Origin: Chitinophaga oryziterrae
GTDB lineage: Bacteria > Bacteroidota > Bacteroidia > Chitinophagales > Chitinophagaceae
Length of the DNA stretch: 64,000 nt
NCBI RefSeq assembly: GCF_009758125.1
Contig: NZ_WRXO01000001.1
Location: 806,001-870,000, forward strand
Direction of reading: 5' to 3'
The notes under the pieces are model-generated. The model did not search any database, was not told the DNA's origin, and worked only from the letters and a program-made list of their open reading frames with translations. Below, one piece after another: positions 50,513-59,308 of the stretch (positions are counted from its first letter, which is position 1; every line of letters starts with the position of its first letter). The position numbers and the translations under genes were made by a program.

Positions 50513-52388
50513 ATTGTACTACCAGTACCGGAATTCTTACCTGATGTCTTACCTGGTTGGCAGTTTCACCATAGATCCAGTCTTTAATACCGGTGTGGCC
50601 GTGGCCACCTAATACAAGGAAATCTGCTTTCTCTTCTTTTACAAGACGTACAATTTCTTTTGCCCTGTGCCTGTAGCCCAGTAATCCTTTTGCACGGATA
50701 TCCCTGGAGCGGAGCAGGGTGACATATTTATCCATCTGTTCCTGATCTTTCCGTGTTTCAAAATCGTCTGATTCACGGCCCAGGTATTTGGCAGATGCGC
50801 TTTCTACAATATGTATCAGGAGATATTCCGTCTGCGGGTTACCATGAGCCAGTGCATTGGCGATGATCTTTTCATCATCCTTACTGAAATCCAATGCCAT
50901 GGCGATACGGTAGTACACAGGGACCTGTAATTTTCCCAGTGTGATTTCGTGGGTATGATGGATCTGTGCAGAAGCTTTTGGCCAGGAGCGGCTCATCATT
51001 GGATAAATGATGGTGATGAACAGCAGCGTAATGAATCCAATTCCTGCAGCTATGATAATGATGTCAACGAATACATTGCTGTTACCGGCGATGTATTTGG
51101 CAGCTTCGGTATATACCATACGTCCATTGAGGTATACCAGTATGATGGTAATGATCCAGGCAGCCACTTTCACTATTGGTTTAATGGTGAACTTACCCAT
51201 TGTTTTTTTATCACTTACGAAATGAATGAGAGGGATCACTGCGAAGCCGAGTTGCATACTTAATAACACCTGGCTGAATACCAGCAGGTCTCCTACTTTG
51301 TCCGGGCCTGCGATGAGGATGACCAGTAATGCCGGAATAATAGCCAGCAGGCGCGTAATAAGTCTGCGCAGCCATGGATTGATACGCAGGCTAAGGTAAC
51401 CTTCCATTACTATTTGTCCGGCAAGTGTACCTGTTACGGTGGAACTTTGTCCCGCAGCGATCAACGCAATTGCAAACAACATAGGAGCCAGTTTACTGCC
51501 CAGCAGGCCTTCCATCAGTTTATGCGCATCCTGTATTTCTGCAATGTCGGTATGACCGGCTTTGAAGAAGACGGATGCTGCAAGGATGAGGATGGCCGCG
51601 TTGACAAGGAATGCCAGGTTGAGGGCAACGGCGCTGTCTATAAAGTTAAGTTTAAGTGCCTGTTTAATGCCGGCATCATCGCGTTTTATTTTGCGTGTCT
51701 GTACTAATGCTGAATGCAGATAGAGGTTATGCGGCATCACGGTAGCCCCTATGATACCAATGGCGATATAGAGCGCCGCGTTATCCGGAATAGAGGGGAT
51801 AAAGCCCACTACGACCTCATTTAAGGCCGGCTTGGCCATGATCAGCTCTATGAGGAAAGAAATGCCTACAATGGCCACTAAAGCGATAATAAAGGCCTCC
51901 ATTTTCCGGATACCGTACCGTTGTAATACTAAAAGCAGGAAGGTATCAAAAACGGTAATGCTTACGCCCCATTCCAGGGGCAGGCCGGTCAGTAACTGTA
52001 TACCGATGGCCATCCCCAGCACCTCTGCAAGGTCGGTAGCTGCGATGGCTATTTCTGCCAGGATGTAAAGGATGAAATTGACGGGAGCGGGGTAGGTTTC
52101 ACGGTTGGCCTGTGCAAGGTCGCGGCCTCTTACGATACCCAGGCGTGCGCTGAGGCTTTGTAAGAGTAGCGCCATCAGGTTGCTCATTAACAGTACCCAT
52201 AATAGTTTGTAACCGTACTGGCTGCCACCCGCCAGATCGGTAGCCCAGTTACCCGGGTCCATGTATCCCACGCTGACGAGGTATGCAGGTCCGAAGAAAG
52301 CAAGGAGTTTCCTCCAGCGGGCCCCGCCGGAGCCGGTCATATCTACACTTTGATGAACGTCGCCAAGAGATGTGTGCTGATGATTCAT
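50511..52388 (-). CDS. mntH: Nramp divalent-metal transporter fused to a universal stress protein domain
   Basis: 625 residues. Residues ~25-460 are an Nramp/MntH proton-coupled Mn/Fe importer with eleven membrane segments, the TM1 metal motif DPGN (44-47) and the TM6 motif MPHN (218-221). Residues ~480-625 form a cytoplasmic UspA domain (YYRIAMALDFSKDDEKII ... GGHGHTGIKDWIYGETANQVRHQ) with a Gly-rich nucleotide-binding loop. Ordinary MntH is ~410-440 residues, so the fusion is real and in a single frame. It overlaps mntR by four bases (ATGA), and an MntR-like operator lies before mntR. Metal-controlled manganese uptake is the expected role; what the Usp domain reports to the transporter is unknown. 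Confidence 0.93.
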   Translation of the reverse strand: MNHQHTSLGDVHQSVDMTGSGGARWRKLLAFFGPAYLVSVGYMDPGNWATDLAGGSQYGYKLLWVLLMSNLMALLLQSLSARLGIVRGRDLAQANRETYPAPVNFILYILAEIAIAATDLAEVLGMAIGIQLLTGLPLEWGVSITVFDTFLLLVLQRYGIRKMEAFIIALVAIVGISFLIELIMAKPALNEVVVGFIPSIPDNAALYIAIGIIGATVMPHNLYLHSALVQTRKIKRDDAGIKQALKLNFIDSAVALNLAFLVNAAILILAASVFFKAGHTDIAEIQDAHKLMEGLLGSKLAPMLFAIALIAAGQSSTVTGTLAGQIVMEGYLSLRINPWLRRLITRLLAIIPALLVILIAGPDKVGDLLVFSQVLLSMQLGFAVIPLIHFVSDKKTMGKFTIKPIVKVAAWIITIILVYLNGRMVYTEAAKYIAGNSNVFVDIIIIAAGIGFITLLFITIIYPMMSRSWPKASAQIHHTHEITLGKLQVPVYYRIAMALDFSKDDEKIIANALAHGNPQTEYLLIHIVESASAKYLGRESDDFETRKDQEQMDKYVTLLRSRDIRAKGLLGYRHRAKEIVRLVKEEKADFLVLGGHGHTGIKDWIYGETANQVRHQVRIPVLVVQ

Positions 52389-53044
52389 ATTGCTTTAACC
52401 ATTATATTCTTTGACACCTGTTCACTGATGGTGAAGGCAGGTTGATTACGGATCTTGATTTCAATCGAATTGTCGAATGCGTAGCGTTCTATAACATCCA
52501 GTTGTGTACCGAGCCGGATACCTTTGGCAGTAAGGAATTCCAGGAGAGCGGCGGATTTATCTGATACGGCCATGACTTCCAGCCGTTTAGCCTGAGATTT
52601 ATGTAAAGAGGTTTGCGTACGGGGTTTACCCATTTTACCCTGTGCATCAGGAATAGGATCGCCGTGGGGGTCAATTGCCGGATTTCCAAGAAATTCGCTG
52701 AGGCGGTTGGTGAGTTTTTCACTGCGCACATGTTCCAGTTCTTCTGCCAGTTCATGTACTTCTTCCCAGCTGAAAGCCAGTTTTTCTACCAGGAAACACT
52801 CCCACAGGCGGTGTCTGCGTACGATTTGCAGGGCCGCTTTTTTGCCTTCCGGCGTGAGGTTGATGCCCTGATATTTTTCATATGCAATGAGCTTCTTTTC
52901 CTTGAGCTTTTTAGCCATATCCGTTACTGAAGCTGGTTTTGTGTCCAGTTCATAGGCAAGTGCATTTGTGGTAACGGAATCCTGTCCTTCTTCCAGCTTG
53001 TATATCGACTTTATATAATTCTCTTCTGAAACAGACAAGTTCAT
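52385..53044 (-). CDS. mntR: DtxR/MntR-family metal-dependent repressor
   Basis: 219 residues. N-terminal winged helix (~1-65: SEENYIKSIYKLEE, TTNALAYELDTKPASVTDMAKKL), a dimerisation/metal domain (~66-140) with the metal-ligand pattern RRHRLWECFLVEKL and HELAEELEHVRSEKL, and a C-terminal FeoA/SH3-like domain (~150-219). DtxR-type length, longer than B. subtilis MntR (142 residues). It precedes mntH with an ATGA overlap, and TTTAGGTAAATCTAAA lies 17 bases before its start, consistent with self-repression of the pair by Mn or Fe. Confidence 0.93.
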   Translation of the reverse strand: MNLSVSEENYIKSIYKLEEGQDSVTTNALAYELDTKPASVTDMAKKLKEKKLIAYEKYQGINLTPEGKKAALQIVRRHRLWECFLVEKLAFSWEEVHELAEELEHVRSEKLTNRLSEFLGNPAIDPHGDPIPDAQGKMGKPRTQTSLHKSQAKRLEVMAVSDKSAALLEFLTAKGIRLGTQLDVIERYAFDNSIEIKIRNQPAFTISEQVSKNIMVKAI

Positions 53045-53060
53045 AACTCTTAAAATAATA

Positions 53061-53076
53061 TTTAGGTAAATCTAAA
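53061..53076. promoter_or_regulatory. candidate MntR operator
   Basis: TTTAGGTAAATCTAAA, a 16-base near-perfect palindrome (7-bp arms if the flanking bases are included), 17 bases upstream of mntR. Its form matches the T-T-T-A-G-G-T/C-C-T-A-A-A style operators of DtxR-family regulators. Confidence 0.7.
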
Positions 53077-53193
53077 TAATAATCGGCGGATTTGCAAGTG
53101 TGAGAGAGGGGGCCGGTGACCATCTTTACATTTTTTACACTTCATATCAATTTTTTCTTTAACTTTTCGGCCGTAATAAACAAGCAAATACGC

Positions 53194-54114
53194 ATGAATA
53201 AGATAGTGTTAGCGCTATTGGCCATCTGCTTACTGGGTGCCTGTAAGTCGAAACATAAAAAGGTAGCAGGGGATGAATTTACATTTGAAGATTTTCGTGA
53301 TTTATTCACCACTACCCAACTGCCTTATAAGCTGACACTTGATTCCCTGAAGGCGGAAGAGGATGATTCCAGCGCCATTGAACCGGAACTGATGAAGCAA
53401 TTCCTGACGGATACGCTGGCCACCAGGGATTTTCAGGCAGGCAGTGCCGTGCAGTATTTTCCACTGGCTTACCTGGAAGGGGATAAGATCAATTACTTTG
53501 TGGTAAAGGCAACGGGCAAAACTACCCGGATGGCCTATCTGTGTATAATAGACAAAAAGGGCCATTACCTGAACCGGTTACAGGTGGGCAAGCTGGTTGA
53601 TAACGGAAATAGTACGAAGTATTTTTCTATAGATAATAAGCGGGCCGTTAAGATAACAGAAGAGCAGCAACTGGGCCCGGGCCGTACGGCTACCAAAGAA
53701 GAGTTCTATGATGTGGCAGCAGATGGCAAGGCCATGCTGGTAATGACGAATTCCAGCGGGGATGCTGTTGCAGGACAGATCTTCAATCCGATAGATACCC
53801 TGCCCCGTAAACATAAATTATCCGGCGATTATGAAGCCGGTGAGCTGAGCATTGTATCTGTCAGGGATGGTAAGGATGCAAAGTCGTTCCAGTTCTTTAT
53901 TTCTTTCGCCAAGGAAAGTGGATGTAAAGGAGAGTTATCCGGTACAGGTCATTTTACAGGCGCTAATAAGGGAGAATACAAGGATAAGGATTCAGACTGC
54001 GGTATTTCCTTTCAGTTCTCAGCCGGGCATCTGAGTATCAAAGAGATAGGGGGATGTGGCGCTTACAGGGGAGTGAGATGCTTCTTTGAAGGCAGTTTTA
54101 AGAAGAAGCAGTAA
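53194..54114 (+). CDS. hypothetical lipoprotein
   Basis: 306 residues from the ATG at 53194 (NKIVLALLAICLLGAC), giving a textbook lipobox LGAC with Cys18 (numbered with the initiator Met); a longer frame from 53116 lacks this. The mature part has an acidic N-terminal segment (DEFTFEDFRDLFTTTQ), a beta-rich middle (YFPLAYLEGDKINYFVVKATGK) and a C-terminal domain rich in Gly, Ser, Cys and Lys (ESGCKGELSGTGHF ... DCGISFQFS ... GGCGAYRGVRCFF), with four cysteines that could form disulfides. I do not recognise the family. No neighbour suggests a function. Confidence 0.8.
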   Translation: MNKIVLALLAICLLGACKSKHKKVAGDEFTFEDFRDLFTTTQLPYKLTLDSLKAEEDDSSAIEPELMKQFLTDTLATRDFQAGSAVQYFPLAYLEGDKINYFVVKATGKTTRMAYLCIIDKKGHYLNRLQVGKLVDNGNSTKYFSIDNKRAVKITEEQQLGPGRTATKEEFYDVAADGKAMLVMTNSSGDAVAGQIFNPIDTLPRKHKLSGDYEAGELSIVSVRDGKDAKSFQFFISFAKESGCKGELSGTGHFTGANKGEYKDKDSDCGISFQFSAGHLSIKEIGGCGAYRGVRCFFEGSFKKKQ

Positions 54115-54205
54115 CTCAGTTTGAATGGGTAGATTGCCAGCGCGAAGAACTTCATCCATGCTTTCAGGTATGAAGGAGAGAGGACGGAGAGTGGAAGCAG
54201 GGTAG

Positions 54206-54853
54206 TTAAAACTGGTATTTCTTAATAATATCGATAAAGTCTTTCCTGGTGATAAATCTTGCTCCGAAAGAAGCCAGGTGATCTGTATATACCTGGCAAT
54301 CAATAATTTCAATTCCTTCTTTTGCAGCACGTTGTACAAACGTAATAAAAGCCGCTTTTGAGGCGTTGCTGACTCTCGCGAACATAGATTCTCCGAAAAA
54401 GCATTTTCCCAGCCGGATACCATAAAATCCACCGGCGAGTTTGCCATCCATCCAGCATTCTACAGAGTGTGCCCAGCCGTCTTTATGCAGTTTGGTATAG
54501 GCCGCTTCCACTTCATTTGTGATCCAGGTACTATCCTGTCCGGGGCGGTAGGTTTCTTTGCAGCCGGCAATCACACCGGGAAAGTCCTGGTCGAAAGTAA
54601 TAGTGAACAGGTTCTTTTTCAGCACCTGTTTCATGCTGGCGGTCACCTGCAATTCATTGGGAAATAATACAAAGCGGGGATCCGGGCTCCACCATAGTAT
54701 TGGTGGCTCGTTATACCAGGGGAAGATCCCTTCACGGTAAGCGAGCAGTAATCTTTCAGTAGAAAGATCGCCACCATAAGCCAGCAGTCCATCTGGTTCT
54801 GCCGACTCAACGGGTGGAAACATTAATTTTGAAGTAATGCGGGAAACGGGCAT
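54206..54853 (-). CDS. aat: leucyl/phenylalanyl-tRNA-protein transferase
   Basis: 215 residues. Attaches Leu or Phe from tRNA to proteins with N-terminal Lys or Arg, creating N-degrons. Motifs: the N-terminal FPPVESAEPDGLLAYGGDLS, GIFPWYNEPPILWWSPDPRFVLFP, and later SVECWMDGKLAGGFYGIRLGKCFFGESMF, all conserved in Aat. It starts on the last base of clpS, so the two genes are translationally coupled. ClpS delivers the modified substrates to ClpAP, and clpS-aat pairing is known from other bacteria. Bases 54115-54205 begin CTCAGTTTGA but hold no gene. Confidence 0.95.
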   Translation of the reverse strand: MPVSRITSKLMFPPVESAEPDGLLAYGGDLSTERLLLAYREGIFPWYNEPPILWWSPDPRFVLFPNELQVTASMKQVLKKNLFTITFDQDFPGVIAGCKETYRPGQDSTWITNEVEAAYTKLHKDGWAHSVECWMDGKLAGGFYGIRLGKCFFGESMFARVSNASKAAFITFVQRAAKEGIEIIDCQVYTDHLASFGARFITRKDFIDIIKKYQF

Positions 54854-55161
54854 CAGTGGGCGATGGCTTCTTCAAGAGTAGCGCTGATACCTCTGTCCAG
54901 TAACGCGTCGCACAGGGGGCGTAATTTGGTGAACTCGCCTTGTTTTACAGCGTATTTCCCATTGTGATGAATAATAAGAGCGCATTGCTCGGCCTGTTCC
55001 TGCGTATGGCTACATACTTCCATTAGTGACTGGATAACCCAATCAAAGGTGTTGACTTCATCGTTCCAAACGATCAGACTGAATGGGAATTGTTCGTCTT
55101 CGGCTACCATTACATCTTCCCATTCCTTAGTTTGCGTGCCTGTTTGCTTCCGCTGGCTCAT
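54853..55161 (-). CDS. clpS: ATP-dependent Clp protease adaptor ClpS
   Basis: 102 residues. Recognises N-terminal Phe, Leu, Trp or Tyr and hands proteins to ClpA. A flexible Gln/Thr-rich N-terminus (~25 residues) precedes the core: SLIVWNDEVNTFDWVIQSLMEVC (Asn-Asp of the binding pocket near residues 33-34), QAEQCALIIHHNGKYAV (HHNG near residue 65) and a C-terminal helix (LCDALLDRGISATLEEA). It overlaps aat by one base. The start at 55161 is the only ATG that keeps the N-terminal extension. Confidence 0.95.
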   Translation of the reverse strand: MSQRKQTGTQTKEWEDVMVAEDEQFPFSLIVWNDEVNTFDWVIQSLMEVCSHTQEQAEQCALIIHHNGKYAVKQGEFTKLRPLCDALLDRGISATLEEAIAH

Positions 55162-55323
55162 ATCAGGTAAAAACTTTACACGAAATTACAGTTAATAATC
55201 GTTAAATTAAATAGGAAAGTTTTAACAAAAACGTCAGAGTATAGTTTTGATAATCATTTAATTAACATATTCTATAACCATTGGCTGATATTCATTATTA
55301 TTGTAATTGCTAGAATCAAGCTT

Positions 55324-57480
55324 ATGAGTGTATTGAATGGAATTAAATTATTAATAGACATCAGCTTACCGTTGAAGGACCCTGTACCTATCTTCTCACT
55401 GGTATTATTTATCATTCTTTTAGCTCCCATCATCTTAAGAAAGTTCCGGATCCCCAGTATTATCGGATTGATACTGGCAGGTATGTTTATAGGAGATCAC
55501 GGAATTAAGATTATTGAAAAAGGGAGTATTGATCTTTTTGGAAAAGCAGGATTATTGTATATAATGTTCCTGGCGGGTCTGGAACTGGATATGACGGAAT
55601 TCAGGAAGAACCGGAACCGGAGTATGGTGTTTGGCGCCTTTACTTTTTTCATCCCGCTGATACTTGGGTATTTTGTATGTACGTACCTGCTGCATTTCAA
55701 TTTTATGGCCACATTGCTGGTCTCCAGTATGTTTGCCACACATACGCTGGTGGCTTATCCGCTGGCCAGCAGACTGGGGATTACCAAAAATGAGGCGGTC
55801 ACCGTTGCGGTAGGAGGCACCATCATTACCGATACAGCGGTACTGGTGATACTGGCTATTATTACAGGGGCCGCAGCGGGCAATCTTAACCGTGATTTCT
55901 GGATACGGCTGAGCGTTTCGCTGGTGGTATTTGCCGCAATTATCCTATGGATATTCCCCATGATAGGGCGTTGTTTTTTTAAGAAGATAAAGGACGATAA
56001 AACATCGCATTTTATTTTTGTGCTGGCGCTTGTATTTCTTGCCGCCTTCCTGGCAGAACTGGCAGGAGTGGAAGGAATTATCGGCGCTTTCCTGGCAGGA
56101 CTGGCACTGAACCAACTGATTCCGCATACGTCTCCGTTGATGAACAGGATACAGTTTACCGGCAACGCCTTATTCATCCCCTTTTTCCTGATCAGTGTAG
56201 GCATGCTGGTTGATCTGCGGGTATTGCTGAAAGGTCCGGAAGCTTTGCTGGTAGCAGGTTCTCTCACTATCATGGCAATTGCCAGTAAATGGCTGGCCGC
56301 TTACTTTACACAGATCTCTTTTAAATATACACCCGTACAGCGGAATGTAATATTCGGATTGAGCAGCGCACATGCTGCCGCCACTATTGCTGTAATACTG
56401 ATAGGATTTAATATGGGGATCATCGACGAAGCTGTGTTGAATGGTACTGTGGTATTGATACTGATCACCTGCCTGGTAAGTTCCTTCGTAACAGAGAGTG
56501 CAGGCCGTAAACTGGCTATTGTGGAAGCAGAGCGTAAACCCGCAGCAGAAGATACCCAGGAGCGCATTCTGATACCTATTTCGGGAGCAGACCGTATTGA
56601 AGCCATGCTGGACTTTGCCGTGATGCTGAAAGACCCGAAATCGGCTACGCCTATTTATCCGCTGGCAGTTGTACAGGATGATGAAGAAGCGAAAGAGAAG
56701 ATCCCATTGACGAACAGGATCATGGAAAAAGCAGTGGTGCATGCTGCTGCTACGGAGAGTAATGTGCAGGTGGTAACGCGTATAGACCTGAATGTATCTG
56801 ATGGTATTGCACGTGCTGCAAAGGAGCTGATGATTACGGATGTGATACTGGGACGCACAGACAAGACCAGCACCACAGACCGTTTATTCGGTTCTATCTT
56901 TGGTACTACGCTGGATAATGTGTTGCATAGTGTATGGGAAACGGTGTATGTATGTGATTTTAATTATCCGCTGAATGCAACGAGGAAACTGGTGCTGGTG
57001 ATGCCTAAGAATGCAGAGTACGAGATCGGGTTTTCACATTACCTGCAAAAGATCATCCTGCTGAGTAAACAGGTAGGAGCGAGGTTGCTGGTATGTTGTC
57101 ATCATAAAACGCAGGCGGTGATAGAAGCAAAGCTGTTACAATCAAAACAAAGTGTAGATATTGTTTTCAAGCAGTTTGATGAGATAGAGGAGTTACTGTT
57201 ACTGTCGCGTGAGATCACGGGGAATGACCTGATCGTAGTGATTTCTGCACGTAAGGGAACGATCTCCTACAGGCCTTATTTCGAAGGGATGTCTGCAAGG
57301 TTAAACAGGCACTTCAGTGATAACAATGTGATACTGCTGTTTCCTGAGCAAACGGAGATCGATTATGTGGAAGCCGGATTACAACCGGAAGATCTTACAT
57401 TGGCTCCTATACAGGAACAATTAGCGAATCTGAATAAATTAAGTAAAGCCGTGAGGCGCATCTTCAAAGGCAATAAATAA
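55324..57480 (+). CDS. CPA2-family cation:proton antiporter with C-terminal stress-type domain
   Basis: 718 residues. Residues ~20-400 hold 12 or so membrane segments of a Kef/NapA-like exchanger (FRIPSIIGLILAGMFIGDHG; YIMFLAGLELDM; ATHTLVAYPLASRLGITKNEAV; GVEGIIGAFLAGLALNQLIP). The remaining ~300 residues are cytoplasmic with two UspA-like folds (RILIPISGADRIEAMLDFAVMLKD ... ; RKLVLVMPKNAEYEIGFSHYLQK). There is no RCK/TrkA-N nucleotide-binding domain as in KefC. Na+ or K+ in exchange for H+ is expected; the ion is not predictable. Transcribed away from clpS, upstream of the tRNA pair. Confidence 0.9.
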   Translation: MSVLNGIKLLIDISLPLKDPVPIFSLVLFIILLAPIILRKFRIPSIIGLILAGMFIGDHGIKIIEKGSIDLFGKAGLLYIMFLAGLELDMTEFRKNRNRSMVFGAFTFFIPLILGYFVCTYLLHFNFMATLLVSSMFATHTLVAYPLASRLGITKNEAVTVAVGGTIITDTAVLVILAIITGAAAGNLNRDFWIRLSVSLVVFAAIILWIFPMIGRCFFKKIKDDKTSHFIFVLALVFLAAFLAELAGVEGIIGAFLAGLALNQLIPHTSPLMNRIQFTGNALFIPFFLISVGMLVDLRVLLKGPEALLVAGSLTIMAIASKWLAAYFTQISFKYTPVQRNVIFGLSSAHAAATIAVILIGFNMGIIDEAVLNGTVVLILITCLVSSFVTESAGRKLAIVEAERKPAAEDTQERILIPISGADRIEAMLDFAVMLKDPKSATPIYPLAVVQDDEEAKEKIPLTNRIMEKAVVHAAATESNVQVVTRIDLNVSDGIARAAKELMITDVILGRTDKTSTTDRLFGSIFGTTLDNVLHSVWETVYVCDFNYPLNATRKLVLVMPKNAEYEIGFSHYLQKIILLSKQVGARLLVCCHHKTQAVIEAKLLQSKQSVDIVFKQFDEIEELLLLSREITGNDLIVVISARKGTISYRPYFEGMSARLNRHFSDNNVILLFPEQTEIDYVEAGLQPEDLTLAPIQEQLANLNKLSKAVRRIFKGNK

Positions 57481-57537
57481 TTTTATGCTGTGCTGACGGG
57501 CGATTATAGGTTTACGGATGAGTTTTTCTGAAAAAAA

Positions 57538-57568
57538 TTTGGTGGAATAAAAATAGTTTTTACCTTTG
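57538..57568 (+). promoter_or_regulatory. tRNA-Val promoter
   Basis: TTTG (57538-57541), 19 bases, TACCTTTG (57561-57568): an exact match to the -33/-7 consensus, 39 bases before the first tRNA. Confidence 0.85.
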
Positions 57569-57607
57569 CAATCCCATCAGACAAACGGTTTGATGAAAAT
57601 GTAAAAA

Positions 57608-57682
57608 GGGAGCTTAGCTCAGCTGGTTCAGAGCATCTGCCTTACAAGCAGAGGGTCACTGGTTCGAATCCAGTAGCTCCCA
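57608..57682 (+). tRNA. tRNA-Val (anticodon UAC), copy 1
   Basis: 75 nt. Acceptor GGGAGCT pairs with AGCTCCC over seven bases, discriminator A; the D-arm has AGCTCAGCTGG, the anticodon stem TCTGC/GCAGA holds the loop CTTACAA (anticodon TAC), and the T-arm is CTGG-TTCGAATC-CAG. CCA is not encoded. Confidence 0.97.
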
Positions 57683-57709
57683 CTCTTTTTACTTTATTGG
57701 TTTTTTCAA

Positions 57710-57784
57710 GGGAGCTTAGCTCAGCTGGTTCAGAGCATCTGCCTTACAAGCAGAGGGTCACTGGTTCGAATCCAGTAGCTCCCA
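57710..57784 (+). tRNA. tRNA-Val (anticodon UAC), copy 2
   Basis: Identical in every base to copy 1, 27 bases downstream, with all stems intact. The two are surely co-transcribed from the promoter at 57538. CCA is not encoded. Confidence 0.97.
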
Positions 57785-57793
57785 CAGTAAATT

Positions 57794-57831
57794 GGACAAG
57801 TCAGGTAATACTGCACTTGTCCTTTTTTTTT
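57794..57831 (+). terminator. terminator of the tRNA pair
   Basis: GGACAAGT (57794-57801) pairs with ACTTGTCC (57815-57822), followed by nine T. Confidence 0.92.
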
Positions 57832-57903
57832 GTTGTAAAGCTCCGCTAGCTTATAGAGTGGTACTTTTAACTGTTTTGTTGAGTTATCCTCTGAGCATGT
57901 CTT

Positions 57904-59181
57904 TTATCTTAAATCCCACTCAACAATACTGTTGACCCATTCCTGGCGGAAGGGAGTGGTAATCTTGATATAATTATCTGTGTAACCTTCCATCATCCCA
58001 TCTTTCCCTTGTATCTCAAACAATACTTTACGGGTTTGTCCCAGGTGTTGTTCTGTGAAATACTGTAGCTTTTTAAGGCTCAGGTTGCGCAGCATTTTAT
58101 TACGTTCGTTGCGGATGTGAACAGGTACGATCGGTTTTATTTCTATTGCGCCTGTATTGGGTCGTTCTGAGTAAGTGAATACGTGCAGGTACGATACATC
58201 CAGCGCGTGCAGGAAATCGTACGTTTCGCGGAAATGCTCTTCTGATTCAGAAGGGAAGCCCACGATCACGTCCACACCTATGCTGCAGTGCGGAATGAAC
58301 TGGCGGATCAATGCTACTTTCTCTGCATATAATTCACGGCGATAACGGCGGCGCATTAATCCGAGGATATCATTACTGCCGCTTTGCAGGGGAATATGAA
58401 AATGAGGCATGAATTTGCGGCTGTTGGCTACGAATTCAATGATCTCGTTCGTTAAGAGGTTAGGTTCGATAGAAGAGATCCTGTAACGTTCTATGCCTTC
58501 TACTTTATCCAGTTCCTGTATCAGTTCATAAAAGCTTTCTTCTCTCTTTTTACCCCCTTCGAATCCTTTTCCGAAATCGCCCAGGTTTACGCCGGTCAAT
58601 ACGATTTCTTTGACTCCCGTAGCTGCCAGGTCTTTAGCGTGCTGTATTACGTTGGCAACACTATCGCTACGGCTTTTACCGCGGGCCATGGGAATGGTAC
58701 AGAAGGAGCAGGTATAATCGCAGCCATCCTGTACTTTCAGGAAGGTGCGGGTACGATCGTTCATGGAATAAGACGCATGGAAGGTATTGACGTCTTCGAT
58801 ATCGCAGGAGCATATTTTGGTACTGTCTCCTTTGGTGAGGGTTTTGAGGTGTTCAACGATGTTGAACTTTTCCGCAGCGCCCAGTACGAGGTCTACTCCT
58901 TCAATTTCGGCAATCTCCTTTGGTTTCAGCTGTGCATAACAACCGGTGATCACTACCATACTTTCCGGTGCGCGCCGCTGGATACGGCGTACCAGGTGCC
59001 GGCATTCCTTGTCGGCATTATCTGTAACAGAGCAGGTGTTGATTACGTACACATCGGCCTGTCCGTCAAAATCTGTTTTCACAAAACCATCCTGTTCCAG
59101 TAACCTGCTGATAGAGGAGGTTTCTGAAAAGTTCAGCTTGCAGCCGAGGGTATGAAATGCTACTGTTTTACCTGTTGTCAT
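57904..59181 (-). CDS. mtaB: tRNA t6A37 methylthiotransferase MtaB
   Basis: 425 residues. A radical-SAM enzyme that adds the 2-methylthio group to t6A37 of tRNAs reading ANN codons. The N-terminal UPF0004 domain has the three cysteines of the auxiliary cluster (C14, C50, C81). The radical-SAM motif is C154-x3-C158-x2-C161 (GCDYTCSFCTIP), followed by LTGVNLGDFG. The C-terminal ~60 residues form a TRAM-like domain. The THTLGCKLN-like start and MARGKSRS motif separate MtaB from MiaB and RimO. A TAACTTTG box (minus strand, 59190-59197) is the likely -7 element. Confidence 0.94.
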   Translation of the reverse strand: MTTGKTVAFHTLGCKLNFSETSSISRLLEQDGFVKTDFDGQADVYVINTCSVTDNADKECRHLVRRIQRRAPESMVVITGCYAQLKPKEIAEIEGVDLVLGAAEKFNIVEHLKTLTKGDSTKICSCDIEDVNTFHASYSMNDRTRTFLKVQDGCDYTCSFCTIPMARGKSRSDSVANVIQHAKDLAATGVKEIVLTGVNLGDFGKGFEGGKKREESFYELIQELDKVEGIERYRISSIEPNLLTNEIIEFVANSRKFMPHFHIPLQSGSNDILGLMRRRYRRELYAEKVALIRQFIPHCSIGVDVIVGFPSESEEHFRETYDFLHALDVSYLHVFTYSERPNTGAIEIKPIVPVHIRNERNKMLRNLSLKKLQYFTEQHLGQTRKVLFEIQGKDGMMEGYTDNYIKITTPFRQEWVNSIVEWDLR

Positions 59182-59308
59182 AAAGTCCGCAAAGTTACAT
59201 CTTTTTGCAATGTGCCTTCATATGCTAATTTAATACCGCTTATATTGGCAAAATTACATAGATTGCCGTCGCTTGAGCAATACTAACGTGTTATACTGAG
59301 TAACCACT

